DNA of 52,085 nt from Catenulispora rubra (GTDB taxonomy: Bacteria > Actinomycetota > Actinomycetes > Streptomycetales > Catenulisporaceae). Every line of letters begins with the position of its first letter. Within the stretch, counting starts at the first letter, position 1. The stretch covers positions 1 to 52,085 of the forward strand of contig NZ_JAACYW010000053.1 in assembly GCF_015356825.1 (NCBI RefSeq), given 5' to 3'. Of this stretch, positions 16,148 to 24,648 are shown in pieces. The position numbers and the translations under genes were made by a program. The notes below the pieces were generated by a model. The model saw only the letters and a program-made list of their open reading frames with translations. It ran no database searches and was not told the origin of the DNA.

Positions 16148-19100
16148 ATGAACGGCGACGTGGTGGACTTCCAGCAGATCGACCGCACGCAGGTCGCAGC
16201 CGTCGGGGGCAAAGGCGCCGCGTTGGGGGAGCTGTCGCGCATCGACGGCGTCCCTGTGCCGGCCGGCTTCTGCGTCACCACGGACGCCTTCCGGCGAGTC
16301 CTGGCCGCGGCGCCGTCGCTCGACGGCCGCCTCGACCGGCTGTCACGCCTGAAACCCGACGACCGCGAGGCGATCGGCGCCCAGAGCGCGGAAATCCGCC
16401 AGATCATCGAGGGCATCGCGCTCCCCGACGATCTGGTGGCGTCGATCGCCGCCGCGCTTGCCACCCACGGCGAGCACGCCGCCTACGCGGTCCGATCGAG
16501 CGCGACGGCGGAGGACCTGCCGACGGCCTCGTTCGCCGGTCAGCAGGACACGTATCTCAACGTCGTGGGGTTGGCGGACGTCCTGCGGCACGTCAGCCGG
16601 TGCTGGGCGTCGCTGTTCACCGAGCGGGCCGTGACCTACCGCCTGCAGAACGGCTTCGACCAGCGGAAGGTCCAGATGGCCGTGGTCGTGCAGCGCATGG
16701 TCTTCCCCCAGGCGGCGGGCATTCTGTTCACGGCCGACCCCATCACCGGGAACCGGAGGGTCGCTTCGGTGGAGGCCGTGTTCGGCCTCGGCGAAGCGCT
16801 TGTCTCCGGGCTGGTCAACGCTGACATCTACAAGGTGCGCGACGGCGCGATCGTGGAGAAGACCATCGTGGCGAAGCCGGCGCTGACCGATGCGCAGGCC
16901 GTGCATCTGGTCGAGCTGGGACGGAGGATCGAAGCGCACTTCGGCCGTCCGCAGGACATCGAGTGGTGCCTGGCGGAAGGCGGGTTCCAGATCGTCCAGA
17001 GCCGGCCGATCACGACGCTGTTCCCCGTCCCGGAGGTCGGCGACGACGAGAACCACGTCTACGTGTCCGTCGGGCATCCGCAGATGATGACCGACGCGAT
17101 GAAGCCGCTCGGGCTGTCGATGTGGCGGATGACGACGCGTCGGCCCATGGTTGAGGCTGCGGGGAGGCTGTTCGTCGACGTCACCCGAGAGCTGTCGTCG
17201 CCGATGCGGCGTGCGGCGCTCGTGAAGGTCATGGGGCAGGGCGATCCGCTGACCGGGGACGCCTTGCGGAGCGTCATCGACCGCAGCGACTTCATTCTGA
17301 CGGTTCCCGATGAGGCTCCTGCCGACGCTACCGCCGCCTCGGCGCCGACGGGAGGCGCGGCGTCTGCGCGCGCGCCGATCGAGACCGATCCGGCCGTCGT
17401 CGCCGAGCTGATCGAGCGGAGCCAGGCGTCGATCGCGACGCTGAAGCAGGGCATCGGGACGAAAACCGGAGTGGAACTGCTCGATTTCATCCAGGCCGAC
17501 ATCGGTGAGCTGCAACGCTTCCTGTTCGATCCACGCAGTACGCAGGTCTTCATGACTGCGATGGATGCTACGGCGTGGCTCAACGAGCACATGGAGACCT
17601 GGCTCGGCGAGACGAACGTGGCGGACACGCTCACGCAGTCCGTGCCCGACAACGTCACGTCGGAGATGGGGCTGGCGCTGCTGGATGTCGCGGATGTGAT
17701 CCGTCCGTATCCGGATGTCGTGGCGTTCTTGGCGAAGGCTGAGGACGAGAGTTTTCTGGACGAGCTACCGGCGGTCGTCGGCGGACGCGAGGCGCAAGAA
17801 GCCATTCGCGCCTTCCTCGGCAAGTACGGAATGCGCTGCGCGGGCGAGATCGACATCACCCGACCGCGATGGAGCGAGCAGCCGACCATGCTCCTGCCGA
17901 CCATCCTCGGCAACGTCAAGAACTTCGAGCCCGGCGCCGGAGAGCAGCGGTTCGGGCAAGGGCGGCTGGAGGCTGTCGCGAAGGAGCGGGAGCTGCTGGA
18001 GCGGCTGCGGCTGCTGCCCGACGGCGGTCAGAAGACTGATGAGACCAAGCGGAAGATCGATCGGGTGCGGACGTTCATCGGGTATCGCGAGTATCCGAAG
18101 TACGGGATGATCAGCCGCTATTTCGTCTACAAGCTGGCGCTGCTGGGAGAAGCTGAACGGCTCGTAGACGCTGGCGTGATCGGCGAGAAGGAAGACATCT
18201 TCTATCTCACGTTCCAGGAACTCGCCGAGGTCGTGCAGACTCAGCAGGCTGATGCCGAGTTGATCCGTCAGCGCAGGGAGGCGTTCCGGTCGTATCAGTC
18301 GCTGACGCCGCCGCGCGTGCTCACGTCGGATGGCGAGGCGGTCTCCGGGTCGTATCGGCGTACCGGGCTTCCGGATGGCGCGCTGGTCGGATTGCCTGTT
18401 TCCAGCGGCACTGTTGAGGGGCGAGCTCGTGTCGTCGTTGATATGGCGCAGGCTGATCTGGGAGCCGACGACATTCTCGTCACCGCGTATACCGATCCCA
18501 GTTGGACGCCTCTGTTCGTGACGATCAAGGGTCTGGTGACGGAGGTCGGGGGCCTGATGACGCATGGGGCTGTCGTCGCGCGGGAGTACGGGCTGCCTGC
18601 GGTTGTCGGGGTGGAACGCGCCACTCGGCTGATCAGGGACGGGCAGCGAATCCGTGTGAACGGGACGGACGGGTACATCGAGATTCTGGATCAGGCCGGC
18701 GATCAGACCGAAGAAGGGGCCGACGACATCGCCGCTCGGCTTGGGTTGGTGCCGTTGCCGGCTGAGGGTGGGCGGTTCCGGAGTACGTGGTCGGGTCCGG
18801 TGGACGCGAGCGGGCGTCCGGCCGGGACGGCGATTCTGATGCTGCTGTCGAACGATCCTGGTGGGTTCTCGGCGATGCATCGGCTGCCGATTGACGAGGT
18901 CTGGCACTTCTACCGTGGGGATGCGATGGAGTTGTTGCTGCTGCATCCCGATGGGCGGGCTGAGGTGCGGCTGCTCGGTGGCGGTGAGCTGGTGCAGACG
19001 GTCGTGCCGGCCGGGTGCTGGATGGGTGCTCGTGTCGCGGGGGACGGGGCGTGGTCGCTGATCGGGACGACGATGGCGCCCGGCTTCATCCCGGCGGACT

Positions 19101-19270
19101 ATGAGGGCGGCGATGTCGAGGAGTTGTGTCGGCGGTATCCCGAGCGCGGGGGCATGATCAGGGCTTTGTGTCGGGCTGATGCTCCGAGCCGCATGCCTGA
19201 TTCGCTCGAAGAGCGTGATGTGCCCGGCGTGCCCGGCGAGCCTGCCGAGAATGCGGCGGCCGTCCGATGA
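16148..19270 (+). CDS. Rifampin phosphotransferase-like enzyme fused to a cupin
   Basis: A 1040-residue protein. Residues 1-300 are the ATP-binding domain of PEP synthase/PPDK type (GGKGAALGELSRIDG, YAVRSSATAEDLPTASFAGQ, EWCLAEGGFQIVQSRPITT). Residues about 310-750 are the middle, substrate-binding region (HPQMMTDAMKPLGLSMWR). Residues about 760-850 are the swivelling phosphohistidine domain (GGLMTHGAVVAREYGLPAVV). This matches rifampin phosphotransferases, which use ATP to inactivate rifamycins. From about residue 870 a DUF985-type cupin follows (LLSNDPGGFSAMHRLPIDEV, WHFYRGDAMELLLL, APGFIPADYEGG). Rph proteins normally end near residue 865, so the cupin is an addition. Rifamycin as substrate is inference; no classical rifamycin-associated palindrome was seen upstream. 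Confidence 0.85.
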   Translation: MNGDVVDFQQIDRTQVAAVGGKGAALGELSRIDGVPVPAGFCVTTDAFRRVLAAAPSLDGRLDRLSRLKPDDREAIGAQSAEIRQIIEGIALPDDLVASIAAALATHGEHAAYAVRSSATAEDLPTASFAGQQDTYLNVVGLADVLRHVSRCWASLFTERAVTYRLQNGFDQRKVQMAVVVQRMVFPQAAGILFTADPITGNRRVASVEAVFGLGEALVSGLVNADIYKVRDGAIVEKTIVAKPALTDAQAVHLVELGRRIEAHFGRPQDIEWCLAEGGFQIVQSRPITTLFPVPEVGDDENHVYVSVGHPQMMTDAMKPLGLSMWRMTTRRPMVEAAGRLFVDVTRELSSPMRRAALVKVMGQGDPLTGDALRSVIDRSDFILTVPDEAPADATAASAPTGGAASARAPIETDPAVVAELIERSQASIATLKQGIGTKTGVELLDFIQADIGELQRFLFDPRSTQVFMTAMDATAWLNEHMETWLGETNVADTLTQSVPDNVTSEMGLALLDVADVIRPYPDVVAFLAKAEDESFLDELPAVVGGREAQEAIRAFLGKYGMRCAGEIDITRPRWSEQPTMLLPTILGNVKNFEPGAGEQRFGQGRLEAVAKERELLERLRLLPDGGQKTDETKRKIDRVRTFIGYREYPKYGMISRYFVYKLALLGEAERLVDAGVIGEKEDIFYLTFQELAEVVQTQQADAELIRQRREAFRSYQSLTPPRVLTSDGEAVSGSYRRTGLPDGALVGLPVSSGTVEGRARVVVDMAQADLGADDILVTAYTDPSWTPLFVTIKGLVTEVGGLMTHGAVVAREYGLPAVVGVERATRLIRDGQRIRVNGTDGYIEILDQAGDQTEEGADDIAARLGLVPLPAEGGRFRSTWSGPVDASGRPAGTAILMLLSNDPGGFSAMHRLPIDEVWHFYRGDAMELLLLHPDGRAEVRLLGGGELVQTVVPAGCWMGARVAGDGAWSLIGTTMAPGFIPADYEGGDVEELCRRYPERGGMIRALCRADAPSRMPDSLEERDVPGVPGEPAENAAAVR

Positions 19271-20040
19271 GCCGCACCGACCCCGCTCTGCCCGACCTGA
19301 CCGGCACCACCGTGCTCGTCACTGGCGCCAGCGGCGGCATCGGCGCCGGTATCGCGAGCCGTTTCGCCGCCGCCGGGGCTGCGGTCGTGCTGCACCACGG
19401 TCGCAATCACGACGCCGCCGAAGCCCTGGCCGAGCGTCTGCGCGCCGTGGGCGCCGAGGCGCTGGTCCTGGGCGCCGACCTCACCGTCGAGACCGCGTGC
19501 CACGAGCTGGTCGAGCAGGCCGCCGCCTGGCACGGACAGCTTGATGTCCTGGTGAACAACGCCGGCATCCAACCGGTCCTGCCGCTGGAGCAGATGACGG
19601 CCGATCAGTGGCGTCAGATGATGGACGCCAACGTCACCAGTGCCCTGAGCTGCACCCAGGCCGCCGCGCGCATCATGGCGGCCGGCGCCTCCATCACCCA
19701 CATCGCCTCGATCGAGGGCAGCCAGCCCGCCGCCGGCCATGCCCACTACAGCGCCTCCAAAGCGGCCCTGATCATGTTCGCGCGCTCCGCAGCCCTCGAA
19801 TACGGACCGCGCGGGATCCGCGTCAACACCGTCTCCCCGGGCCTGATCCACACCGCCGGCATCGAGCAGGCCTGGCCCTCCGGCGTGGCGCGCTGGCACG
19901 CCGCCGCGCCGCTGCACCGGCTCGGCCGCCCCGAGGACGTCGGCGACGCCTGCGTCTTCCTGGCCTCGCCGATGGCGTCCTGGATCACCGGGCAGGACCT
20001 CGTCGTCGACGGCGGGGTGGGCGCGCGGCCGACGTGGTGA
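19267..20040 (+). CDS. Short-chain dehydrogenase/reductase
   Basis: A 257-residue classical SDR. TGASGGIG binds NAD(P), VNNAGIQ follows the fourth strand, and the catalytic set is Asn (MMDANVTSAL), Ser (THIASIEGS) and YSASK. The end (VFLASPMASWITGQDLVVDG) is the usual dimer region. Its ATG overlaps the TGA of the preceding gene in ATGA, so it is the last gene of the AhpD-like/Rph-cupin operon. It may reduce or oxidise a product made by that pathway. Substrate is not predictable. Confidence 0.92.
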   Translation: MSRTDPALPDLTGTTVLVTGASGGIGAGIASRFAAAGAAVVLHHGRNHDAAEALAERLRAVGAEALVLGADLTVETACHELVEQAAAWHGQLDVLVNNAGIQPVLPLEQMTADQWRQMMDANVTSALSCTQAAARIMAAGASITHIASIEGSQPAAGHAHYSASKAALIMFARSAALEYGPRGIRVNTVSPGLIHTAGIEQAWPSGVARWHAAAPLHRLGRPEDVGDACVFLASPMASWITGQDLVVDGGVGARPTW

Positions 20041-20085
20041 AGGCGTGTGTGCTTTCGCTGAGGCGTACTGCGGGGATGATGCGGT

Positions 20086-20277
20086 CTAGGGCGTGTTTGG
20101 AAAGTCGGGTGGGCAATGTCCCGCCGCCGATGAGCAGGTCGAGCGCGACGGCTCAGCGGCAAGTCTGGCAAGACGGACGGCCTGCCTCATCCTGGTTGGC
20201 TGTGGCTGGTCGTCCGGCGCCGCCAGACGCCGCCGATCAGTCGTCGCGCCCCGCCCGACTTTTCAAACACGCCCTAG
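20086..20277. mobile_element. MITE-like element with CTAG at both ends
   Basis: A 192-base unit bounded by CTAG on each side. The left end reads GGGCGTGTTTGGAAAGTCGG and the right end is its reverse complement with one mismatch (about 22 bases of terminal inverted repeat). Termini of this kind and CTAG targets are typical of IS5-group (IS427-like) insertions in actinomycetes. The inside has no transposase frame, so it would be moved only in trans. Its right-hand CTAG supplies the TAG stop codon of the gene at 20274-20834. Family assignment rests on memory of end sequences. Confidence 0.7.
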
Positions 20278-20834
20278 AACGCGTCGAACCGCGGCGCGCC
20301 CGGCTCCGGTGCCAGCCTGGTCGCCCGGGCGGTGAAGCTGATGGCGTGGTACCAGCCGCAGAGCATCAGCAGGTCGAGGAGCTGTTCGGGGCTGAACTCG
20401 GCGTCGAGGCGGCTCCACAGCGCGTCGTCGATGTCGTTGGCGTCGTGCAGGGCGTCGGCGGTGTCGATCAGGAGGCGGTCGCGCTCGTCGGTCCAGCACG
20501 CGTCGGTGCCGGAGCCGTGCGTCAGAGAGCTGATCTGCGTGTCTGTCAGGTCGGCGCGCGCCGCGAACCGCGCGACGTGCACGCCCCACTCGTACTCGCA
20601 GCCGCACCGCGCGCACGTCCGGTCGATGACGATCTCCCGATCACGCAGGCTCAGGCTGAGCTTCCGGCTGAGTTGGTAGGCGCCCCAGCCGTTCAGCGCC
20701 TCCGAGAGCGGGAGGTGGCGGGCGAAGGTGCGGAACAGGGCGATCGGTTCCTCGTCGCCGGGCATCATGCGCCGTAGGATCGCGGCGGCCGGGTCGGGGT
20801 AGGGCGCTGTCAGGGGTGGGATCCGGGTGGCCAT
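20274..20834 (-). CDS. Carboxymuconolactone decarboxylase-family protein
   Basis: A 186-residue helical protein of the CMD/AhpD fold: FRTFARHLPLSEALNGWGAY, then LRDREIVIDRTCARCGCEYE, which holds the cysteine cluster, then EWGVHVARFAARA. Many such genes in actinomycetes are stress-induced oxidoreductase-like proteins with an HxlR partner, as here. The start at 20834 follows GGAGG on the minus strand. The last codons run directly into the CTAG edge of the MITE, so the original C-terminus may have been changed by the insertion. Confidence 0.85.
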   Translation of the reverse strand: MATRIPPLTAPYPDPAAAILRRMMPGDEEPIALFRTFARHLPLSEALNGWGAYQLSRKLSLSLRDREIVIDRTCARCGCEYEWGVHVARFAARADLTDTQISSLTHGSGTDACWTDERDRLLIDTADALHDANDIDDALWSRLDAEFSPEQLLDLLMLCGWYHAISFTARATRLAPEPGAPRFDAF

Positions 20835-20859
20835 GGCGGTGGGCTCCTCCTTCGCGGAT

Positions 20860-20910
20860 GCTTCGATTTCCGAAGCGCTGTGGGCAGAGTAGCGTTTCTG
20901 TTTTCGAAGC
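20860..20910. promoter_or_regulatory. Candidate HxlR operator
   Basis: GCTTCG (20860-20865) and CGAAGC (20871-20876) form a perfect inverted pair around ATTTC. CGAAGC appears again at 20905-20910 after TTTT. The sites lie between the divergent CMD-like and HxlR genes, where an autoregulating HxlR protein usually binds. Confidence 0.5.
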
Positions 20911-20935
20911 ACCACACCAGAGATCGGGACCGCGG

Positions 20936-21349
20936 ATGCCGACGAAGCCAGACCGGGAGCCGAAGCCGGGCCAGGAACCGGCACCAGACCAGGAGCCGCC
21001 TAGCCCGCGCCCCCACCAACCCGTCCGAGGCTCGACCACCGGCCGCCCCCTCATGGCAGCCCTCGACCTCTTCGGCCGCCGCTGGATCCTGCGCGTCATC
21101 TGGGAGCTGCGCGACGGCCCGCTCGGCTTCCGCCCGCTGCAGCAGCGCTGCGACGCCATGTCCTCCAGCGTCCTCCAGCAGCGGCTCACCGAGTTGCAGG
21201 AGGCGCTGCTCGTCGATCGCGACGCGGCCGGCGCTGGCGCCTACCAGCTGACCGCGCTCGGCCGAGAGGTCTTCGACGAGCTGCGGGGGCTGGTGGGCTG
21301 GGCCGATCGTTGGGCCGGCGAGCTGGATCGCGTGGCGCGCGATCACTAG
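20936..21349 (+). CDS. HxlR-family winged-helix regulator
   Basis: A 137-residue regulator. After a 35-residue proline-rich, charged leader comes the HxlR domain: MAALDLFGRRWILRVIWELR, FRPLQQRCDAMSSSVLQQRL, ALLVDRDAAG and the wing to YQLTALGREVFDEL. HxlR proteins bind as dimers and respond to aldehydes, quinones or oxidants. Divergence from the CMD-like gene makes that its likely target. The ATG at 20936 keeps the operator outside the gene; its ribosome site is weak. Confidence 0.88.
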   Translation: MPTKPDREPKPGQEPAPDQEPPSPRPHQPVRGSTTGRPLMAALDLFGRRWILRVIWELRDGPLGFRPLQQRCDAMSSSVLQQRLTELQEALLVDRDAAGAGAYQLTALGREVFDELRGLVGWADRWAGELDRVARDH

Positions 21350-21441
21350 ACGCCGAGCCGCGCGAATACGACCGCGTGTCGGTCCGTGTCGGTCCGAGTC
21401 CGCTCGTCGCCCGCTGCCCGGCCCCGGCACCGCACGAGAAA

Positions 21442-21469
21442 GCCCCAGGTCACCGCACAGACCTGGGGC
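21442..21469 (-). terminator. Terminator hairpin of the Rieske gene
   Basis: GCCCCAGGTC and GACCTGGGGC form a perfect 10-bp stem with an 8-base loop. On the minus strand TTTCTC follows, so it should end transcripts of the Rieske gene that stops at 21484. It also lies beyond the convergent HxlR stop. Confidence 0.75.
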
Positions 21470-21483
21470 GAGGTTCCCTACCC

Positions 21484-22092
21484 TCAGGCCTGTGTGATCT
21501 GCCCGTTCGCGACCGTGATGTTGACCGCGGCCAGCGCCTGGGTGGCGGGGCCGTTCGCCACCGAGCCGTCGGCGATGTGGTAGCGGCTGCCGTGGCAGGG
21601 GCAGGCGATGAGGCCGTTCTCGACCGCGGAGACGGTGCATCCCGCGTGCGTGCAGATCGCGGTGAAGGCCTTGTAGGTGCCTGCGGTGGGCTGGGTCAGG
21701 ACGATCTTCTTGTCGGCCAGGATGGTGCCGCCGCCGACCGGGACGGCTGAGGTGGCCGCGAGGGCTGCGGTCGTGCCGGTGGACGTGGACGCGCCGGTGG
21801 AAGAGGACGACGAGGCGGATCCGCTGCTCGAGGTCGAGGATCCGGCTGATGATGTGCTGCTGCCGGCTGCGGATGACGTGCTGCCGGTGGTGGCGCTGCT
21901 GCTGGTGCCGGCGGCGGCGGGGCTGCTTTTCGAGGACGAGCAGGCGGCGCACAGTGCGCCGGCGGCCACGACGATGCCGCCGAGCAGGGCGCGGCGGCGG
22001 GTGCCGTCCGGGTGCGAGAGGCAGGCGGGCTCGTCGGGGGCCTGGGGCGCGACGGGTTCAGTCTGGGCGGTGGCGAGGTCAACGGTGGTCAT
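21484..22092 (-). CDS. Rieske [2Fe-2S] lipoprotein with Ser/Thr linker
   Basis: A 202-residue protein. Near residue 32 are an RRR motif and a hydrophobic helix ending in the lipobox LCAAC, so it is probably exported (perhaps by Tat, which carries folded Fe-S proteins) and lipid-anchored outside. A linker of about 65 residues, mostly Ser, Thr and Ala, follows. The C-terminal Rieske domain has CTHAGC and CPCHGSRYH, whose Cys and His ligands hold the cluster. It should pass electrons at the outer membrane face. The neighbouring molybdenum and cytochrome genes make a small redox region. Confidence 0.88.
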   Translation of the reverse strand: MTTVDLATAQTEPVAPQAPDEPACLSHPDGTRRRALLGGIVVAAGALCAACSSSKSSPAAAGTSSSATTGSTSSAAGSSTSSAGSSTSSSGSASSSSSTGASTSTGTTAALAATSAVPVGGGTILADKKIVLTQPTAGTYKAFTAICTHAGCTVSAVENGLIACPCHGSRYHIADGSVANGPATQALAAVNITVANGQITQA

Positions 22093-22225
22093 CGTCGGGG
22101 TCGTCTCCTGTGTCTGTGGCGTCTGCGTGGGGTATTGGCAACTCCTGTACCGACCGACACGTTCCCGGGCGCCGATCGGTTCAAGGGGGACCTCGGACCG
22201 TCGTCCGGCGGGTGGTCCGAGGGGC

Positions 22226-23023
22226 TCAGGGACGCTGCCCCCAGGCGTAGATGGTGATCGTCCGGAGTTCCAGGAAGGTCGGGTCGTCCAACTGCGCCAC
22301 CAACCGGTCCATCTCCTCCGTCGTGAGCAGTCCGCGCTCCACAAGATACGTGCAGTGCTGCCGGGTGTTCACGAGGGAGAAGCGGTCGTAGGCACTGCCG
22401 TCGCCGACGTTGTTCGCCATCATCCGGGTGCCGATCGCCCGCAGCCCCTCCTGTCCCATCCGGGACGGCAGGGTCGGCGCCCACGCCATGTCCGACCCCT
22501 GAGCCTGGTACAGCTTCGCCATGCCGCTGAGGAACCGCCGCCTGAGCTCATAGGTGGAGAACTCCTCGGGAAAGCTGAACAGGTCGCCGATGACCAGCCA
22601 CCCGCCCGGCGCCAGCCAGCGCACCGCGTCGGCCAGGACCTCGTTGCGGTTCGGGAGGTGGCAGAAGGTCAGGCGCGCGTGGACGAGGTCGAACGAGCCC
22701 GGCTCGAAGCCCATCGCACCGATGTCGCCCTCCAGCACGCGCAGGTTGGGGCGGTCCAGGTCGTTCAGGTAGCGCGCGTCGATGTCGACGGCGGTGACGG
22801 AACCCTGGACGCACTGGTCGGCGAGCCAGTTCGCGACCGATCCGGCCCCGGCCCCGATCTCCAGGCAGCGCCAGCCCGGCCGGACGCCGATCTTCGAGAT
22901 CACCTCGCGGGTCTCGGGGTCTATCCAGTCTTGGAGCAGGTGGATCCGTTCGTACTCGGTGGGGGTGTCCTTGCTCAGGACGCCGGTTGAATAGTCGGCG
23001 GCCAGCGTCACATCATTCCCCAT
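22226..23023 (-). CDS. SAM-dependent class I methyltransferase
   Basis: A 265-residue cytoplasmic methyltransferase. Motif I is CLEIGAGAGSVANWLAD near residue 53, the acidic ribose-binding loop is VTAVDIDARYL, and then come GDIGAMGFEPGSFDLVHARL and LAPGGWLVIGDLF. The C-terminal 90 residues form a substrate cap without recognisable motifs. GGAGGGG precedes the ATG. The substrate is unknown; the type is common in secondary metabolism. It lies between the Rieske and cytochrome genes on the same strand. Confidence 0.9.
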   Translation of the reverse strand: MGNDVTLAADYSTGVLSKDTPTEYERIHLLQDWIDPETREVISKIGVRPGWRCLEIGAGAGSVANWLADQCVQGSVTAVDIDARYLNDLDRPNLRVLEGDIGAMGFEPGSFDLVHARLTFCHLPNRNEVLADAVRWLAPGGWLVIGDLFSFPEEFSTYELRRRFLSGMAKLYQAQGSDMAWAPTLPSRMGQEGLRAIGTRMMANNVGDGSAYDRFSLVNTRQHCTYLVERGLLTTEEMDRLVAQLDDPTFLELRTITIYAWGQRP

Positions 23024-23174
23024 TGTTCCCCTCCATGCCCGGAATCAGGGTTGCGATGGGGGATCGTAAGGGTATTGATTGAATGCCGACAACCTCTCTC
23101 GATTACTGCGAGAACCCCATTTTCTCGCTGGCTGCGACGACGCGGGTTCGCAGTGTTGAGGTTCGCCTTCCTGC

Positions 23175-23837
23175 TCAGTCGTCGTCCGGCTCGTCCTTCG
23201 CCAGCCACCTGGAGTGCTCCCGCCGCGCCCACGCGCGGTCGACGTATCCGGTCCGCATGCCGCGCCTGGCTTCAGGATCCTGATACGCCTTGCGCATGTG
23301 TGCCACCAGCACGACGGCAACGGCCCACGCGAGGATGTCGTGCACGAAGATGACGCTGGTGCGGGAGATGCCCGGCAGCAGGTGGGTGAACCACATCAGC
23401 AGGCCGGTGGACATCATCACCAGCACCGCGCCGGCGATCCAGCCCGCGTAGAGCTTCTGCCCGGCGTTGAACTTGCCGGCGGGGCGTTCCACGGGCGCGG
23501 TGATGCGCCGGCGCACCGCGTGCAGCCAGCGCCGGTCGTAGGGCGCGAAGCGGTTCAGCCTGCGGAGGTCGGCGCGGAAGGCCGGCGAGAACAGGCCCAT
23601 CAGGAGCGGCGCGGGCAACAGGATGCCGGACCACTCGTGCACGGTGACCATGAGGTGCCGTCGGCCGACCGCCTGGGCCAGCGGCGCGATGTAGAGGCAA
23701 GCCGCGGTCGCCACGCACAGCAGCATCAGGACGCCGGTGGTGCGATGGACCATCCGCTCCGCGCGGGTGAAGCGCCGGACTCTGCCGTCCCGCGCCTCAC
23801 CCCGCCGCTCACGCCGTGCCGCTACTCGTGCCGCCAC
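23175..23837 (-). CDS. Membrane cytochrome b subunit (b561/FdnI-like)
   Basis: A 220-residue protein with about four membrane helices. Histidines suited to haem b lie in or near them (RMVHRTTGVLML, LMVTVHEWSGILL, SVIFVHDILAWA and the later VAHMRKAYQDPEARRG). It resembles the b-type subunits of formate dehydrogenase and related oxidoreductases. The GTG start overlaps the end of the molybdopterin gene by 29 bases, so the two are coupled and probably form one complex, with this subunit moving electrons between the quinone pool and the molybdenum enzyme. Confidence 0.85.
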   Translation of the reverse strand: MAARVAARRERRGEARDGRVRRFTRAERMVHRTTGVLMLLCVATAACLYIAPLAQAVGRRHLMVTVHEWSGILLPAPLLMGLFSPAFRADLRRLNRFAPYDRRWLHAVRRRITAPVERPAGKFNAGQKLYAGWIAGAVLVMMSTGLLMWFTHLLPGISRTSVIFVHDILAWAVAVVLVAHMRKAYQDPEARRGMRTGYVDRAWARREHSRWLAKDEPDDD

Positions 23838-24543
23838 TCGTGCCGTCGTTCTTGTCGGCGCCGTCGAGCCAGCCGTCGACGTCGTAACCGCGCTCCTCCC
23901 AGTAGCCGGGAATCACCCGGTCGGTGACCGATATGCCGGAGAGCCATTTGGCGGACTTGTAGAAGTACATCGGCGCCACGTAGAGCCGGACCGGACCGCC
24001 GTGGTCGTGCGTGATCGGCGCGTCCTGCATCCGCAGCGCGACGAGCACGTCGGAGCGCCGCGCCTGCTCGATCGTCAGGCTCTCGGAGTAGGCGCCGTCG
24101 AAGCAGGTGAATCGCAGGGCCTTGCCATTCGCGGCGACGCCCGCGTCGTCCAGCAGATCGGACAGCCGCACCCCTTCGAACGGCGTCTTCTCGACCCGCC
24201 AGCCGTCGGTGCACTGCACGTCGTGGACGACCCGCGTCTGCGGCAGCGCGCGCAGGTCGCCGAGCGTGTACGTCCGCGCCCGGGCGACCAGGCCGTCGAT
24301 CCGCAACGCGTAGTCCGTCTCGTCCTTGCGCGGCACCGAGCCGACGATGCTGTAGTACCGGAACCCGCCGGGGTTCGGAAGCAGGCCGGTCAGGCCCGTC
24401 GGATCGTCCTCGGACGCCTTCGCCAGCACGCGTTCCCAGCCGGACTGCAGGTACGGCGCCGCCAGCAGGCCCGCGGCCCCGGCGCCGAGCATGCCCAAGA
24501 GGGTCCTGCGGGCCACGGGAGCGCCGTCCGGCGTGTTTTCCAT
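23809..24543 (-). CDS. Molybdopterin oxidoreductase, sulfite-oxidase/MsrP family
   Basis: A 244-residue protein with a Tat-type start (VARRTLLGMLGAGAAGLLAA). The molybdopterin fold shows YTLGDLRALPQTRVVHDVQC, where the Cys of VQCTDGW should bind molybdenum, then GVRLSDLLDDAG, DGAYSESLTIEQA, HGGPVRLYVAPMYFYKSAKW and GYWEERGY. The family includes MsrP (periplasmic methionine sulfoxide reductase) and sulfite oxidases. With the overlapping cytochrome b gene it likely forms an exported two-part redox enzyme. GAGGAAG precedes its ATG. Confidence 0.9.
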   Translation of the reverse strand: MENTPDGAPVARRTLLGMLGAGAAGLLAAPYLQSGWERVLAKASEDDPTGLTGLLPNPGGFRYYSIVGSVPRKDETDYALRIDGLVARARTYTLGDLRALPQTRVVHDVQCTDGWRVEKTPFEGVRLSDLLDDAGVAANGKALRFTCFDGAYSESLTIEQARRSDVLVALRMQDAPITHDHGGPVRLYVAPMYFYKSAKWLSGISVTDRVIPGYWEERGYDVDGWLDGADKNDGTSGGTSSGTA

Positions 24544-24648
24544 GGTGGGACTTCCTCACGTGTGGATCTTTCGACGTGAGTCAGCCTCCCCCGTGGTGGC
24601 CTTCCGTCGGGCCCGTGCCGGACCCTGGTGTCCCCACCCCAGGGGCCC

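Noticed and set aside
23140..23165. GGGTTCG-type T-loop-like sequence suggesting a tRNA
   Set aside because: No acceptor or anticodon stems could be paired around it.
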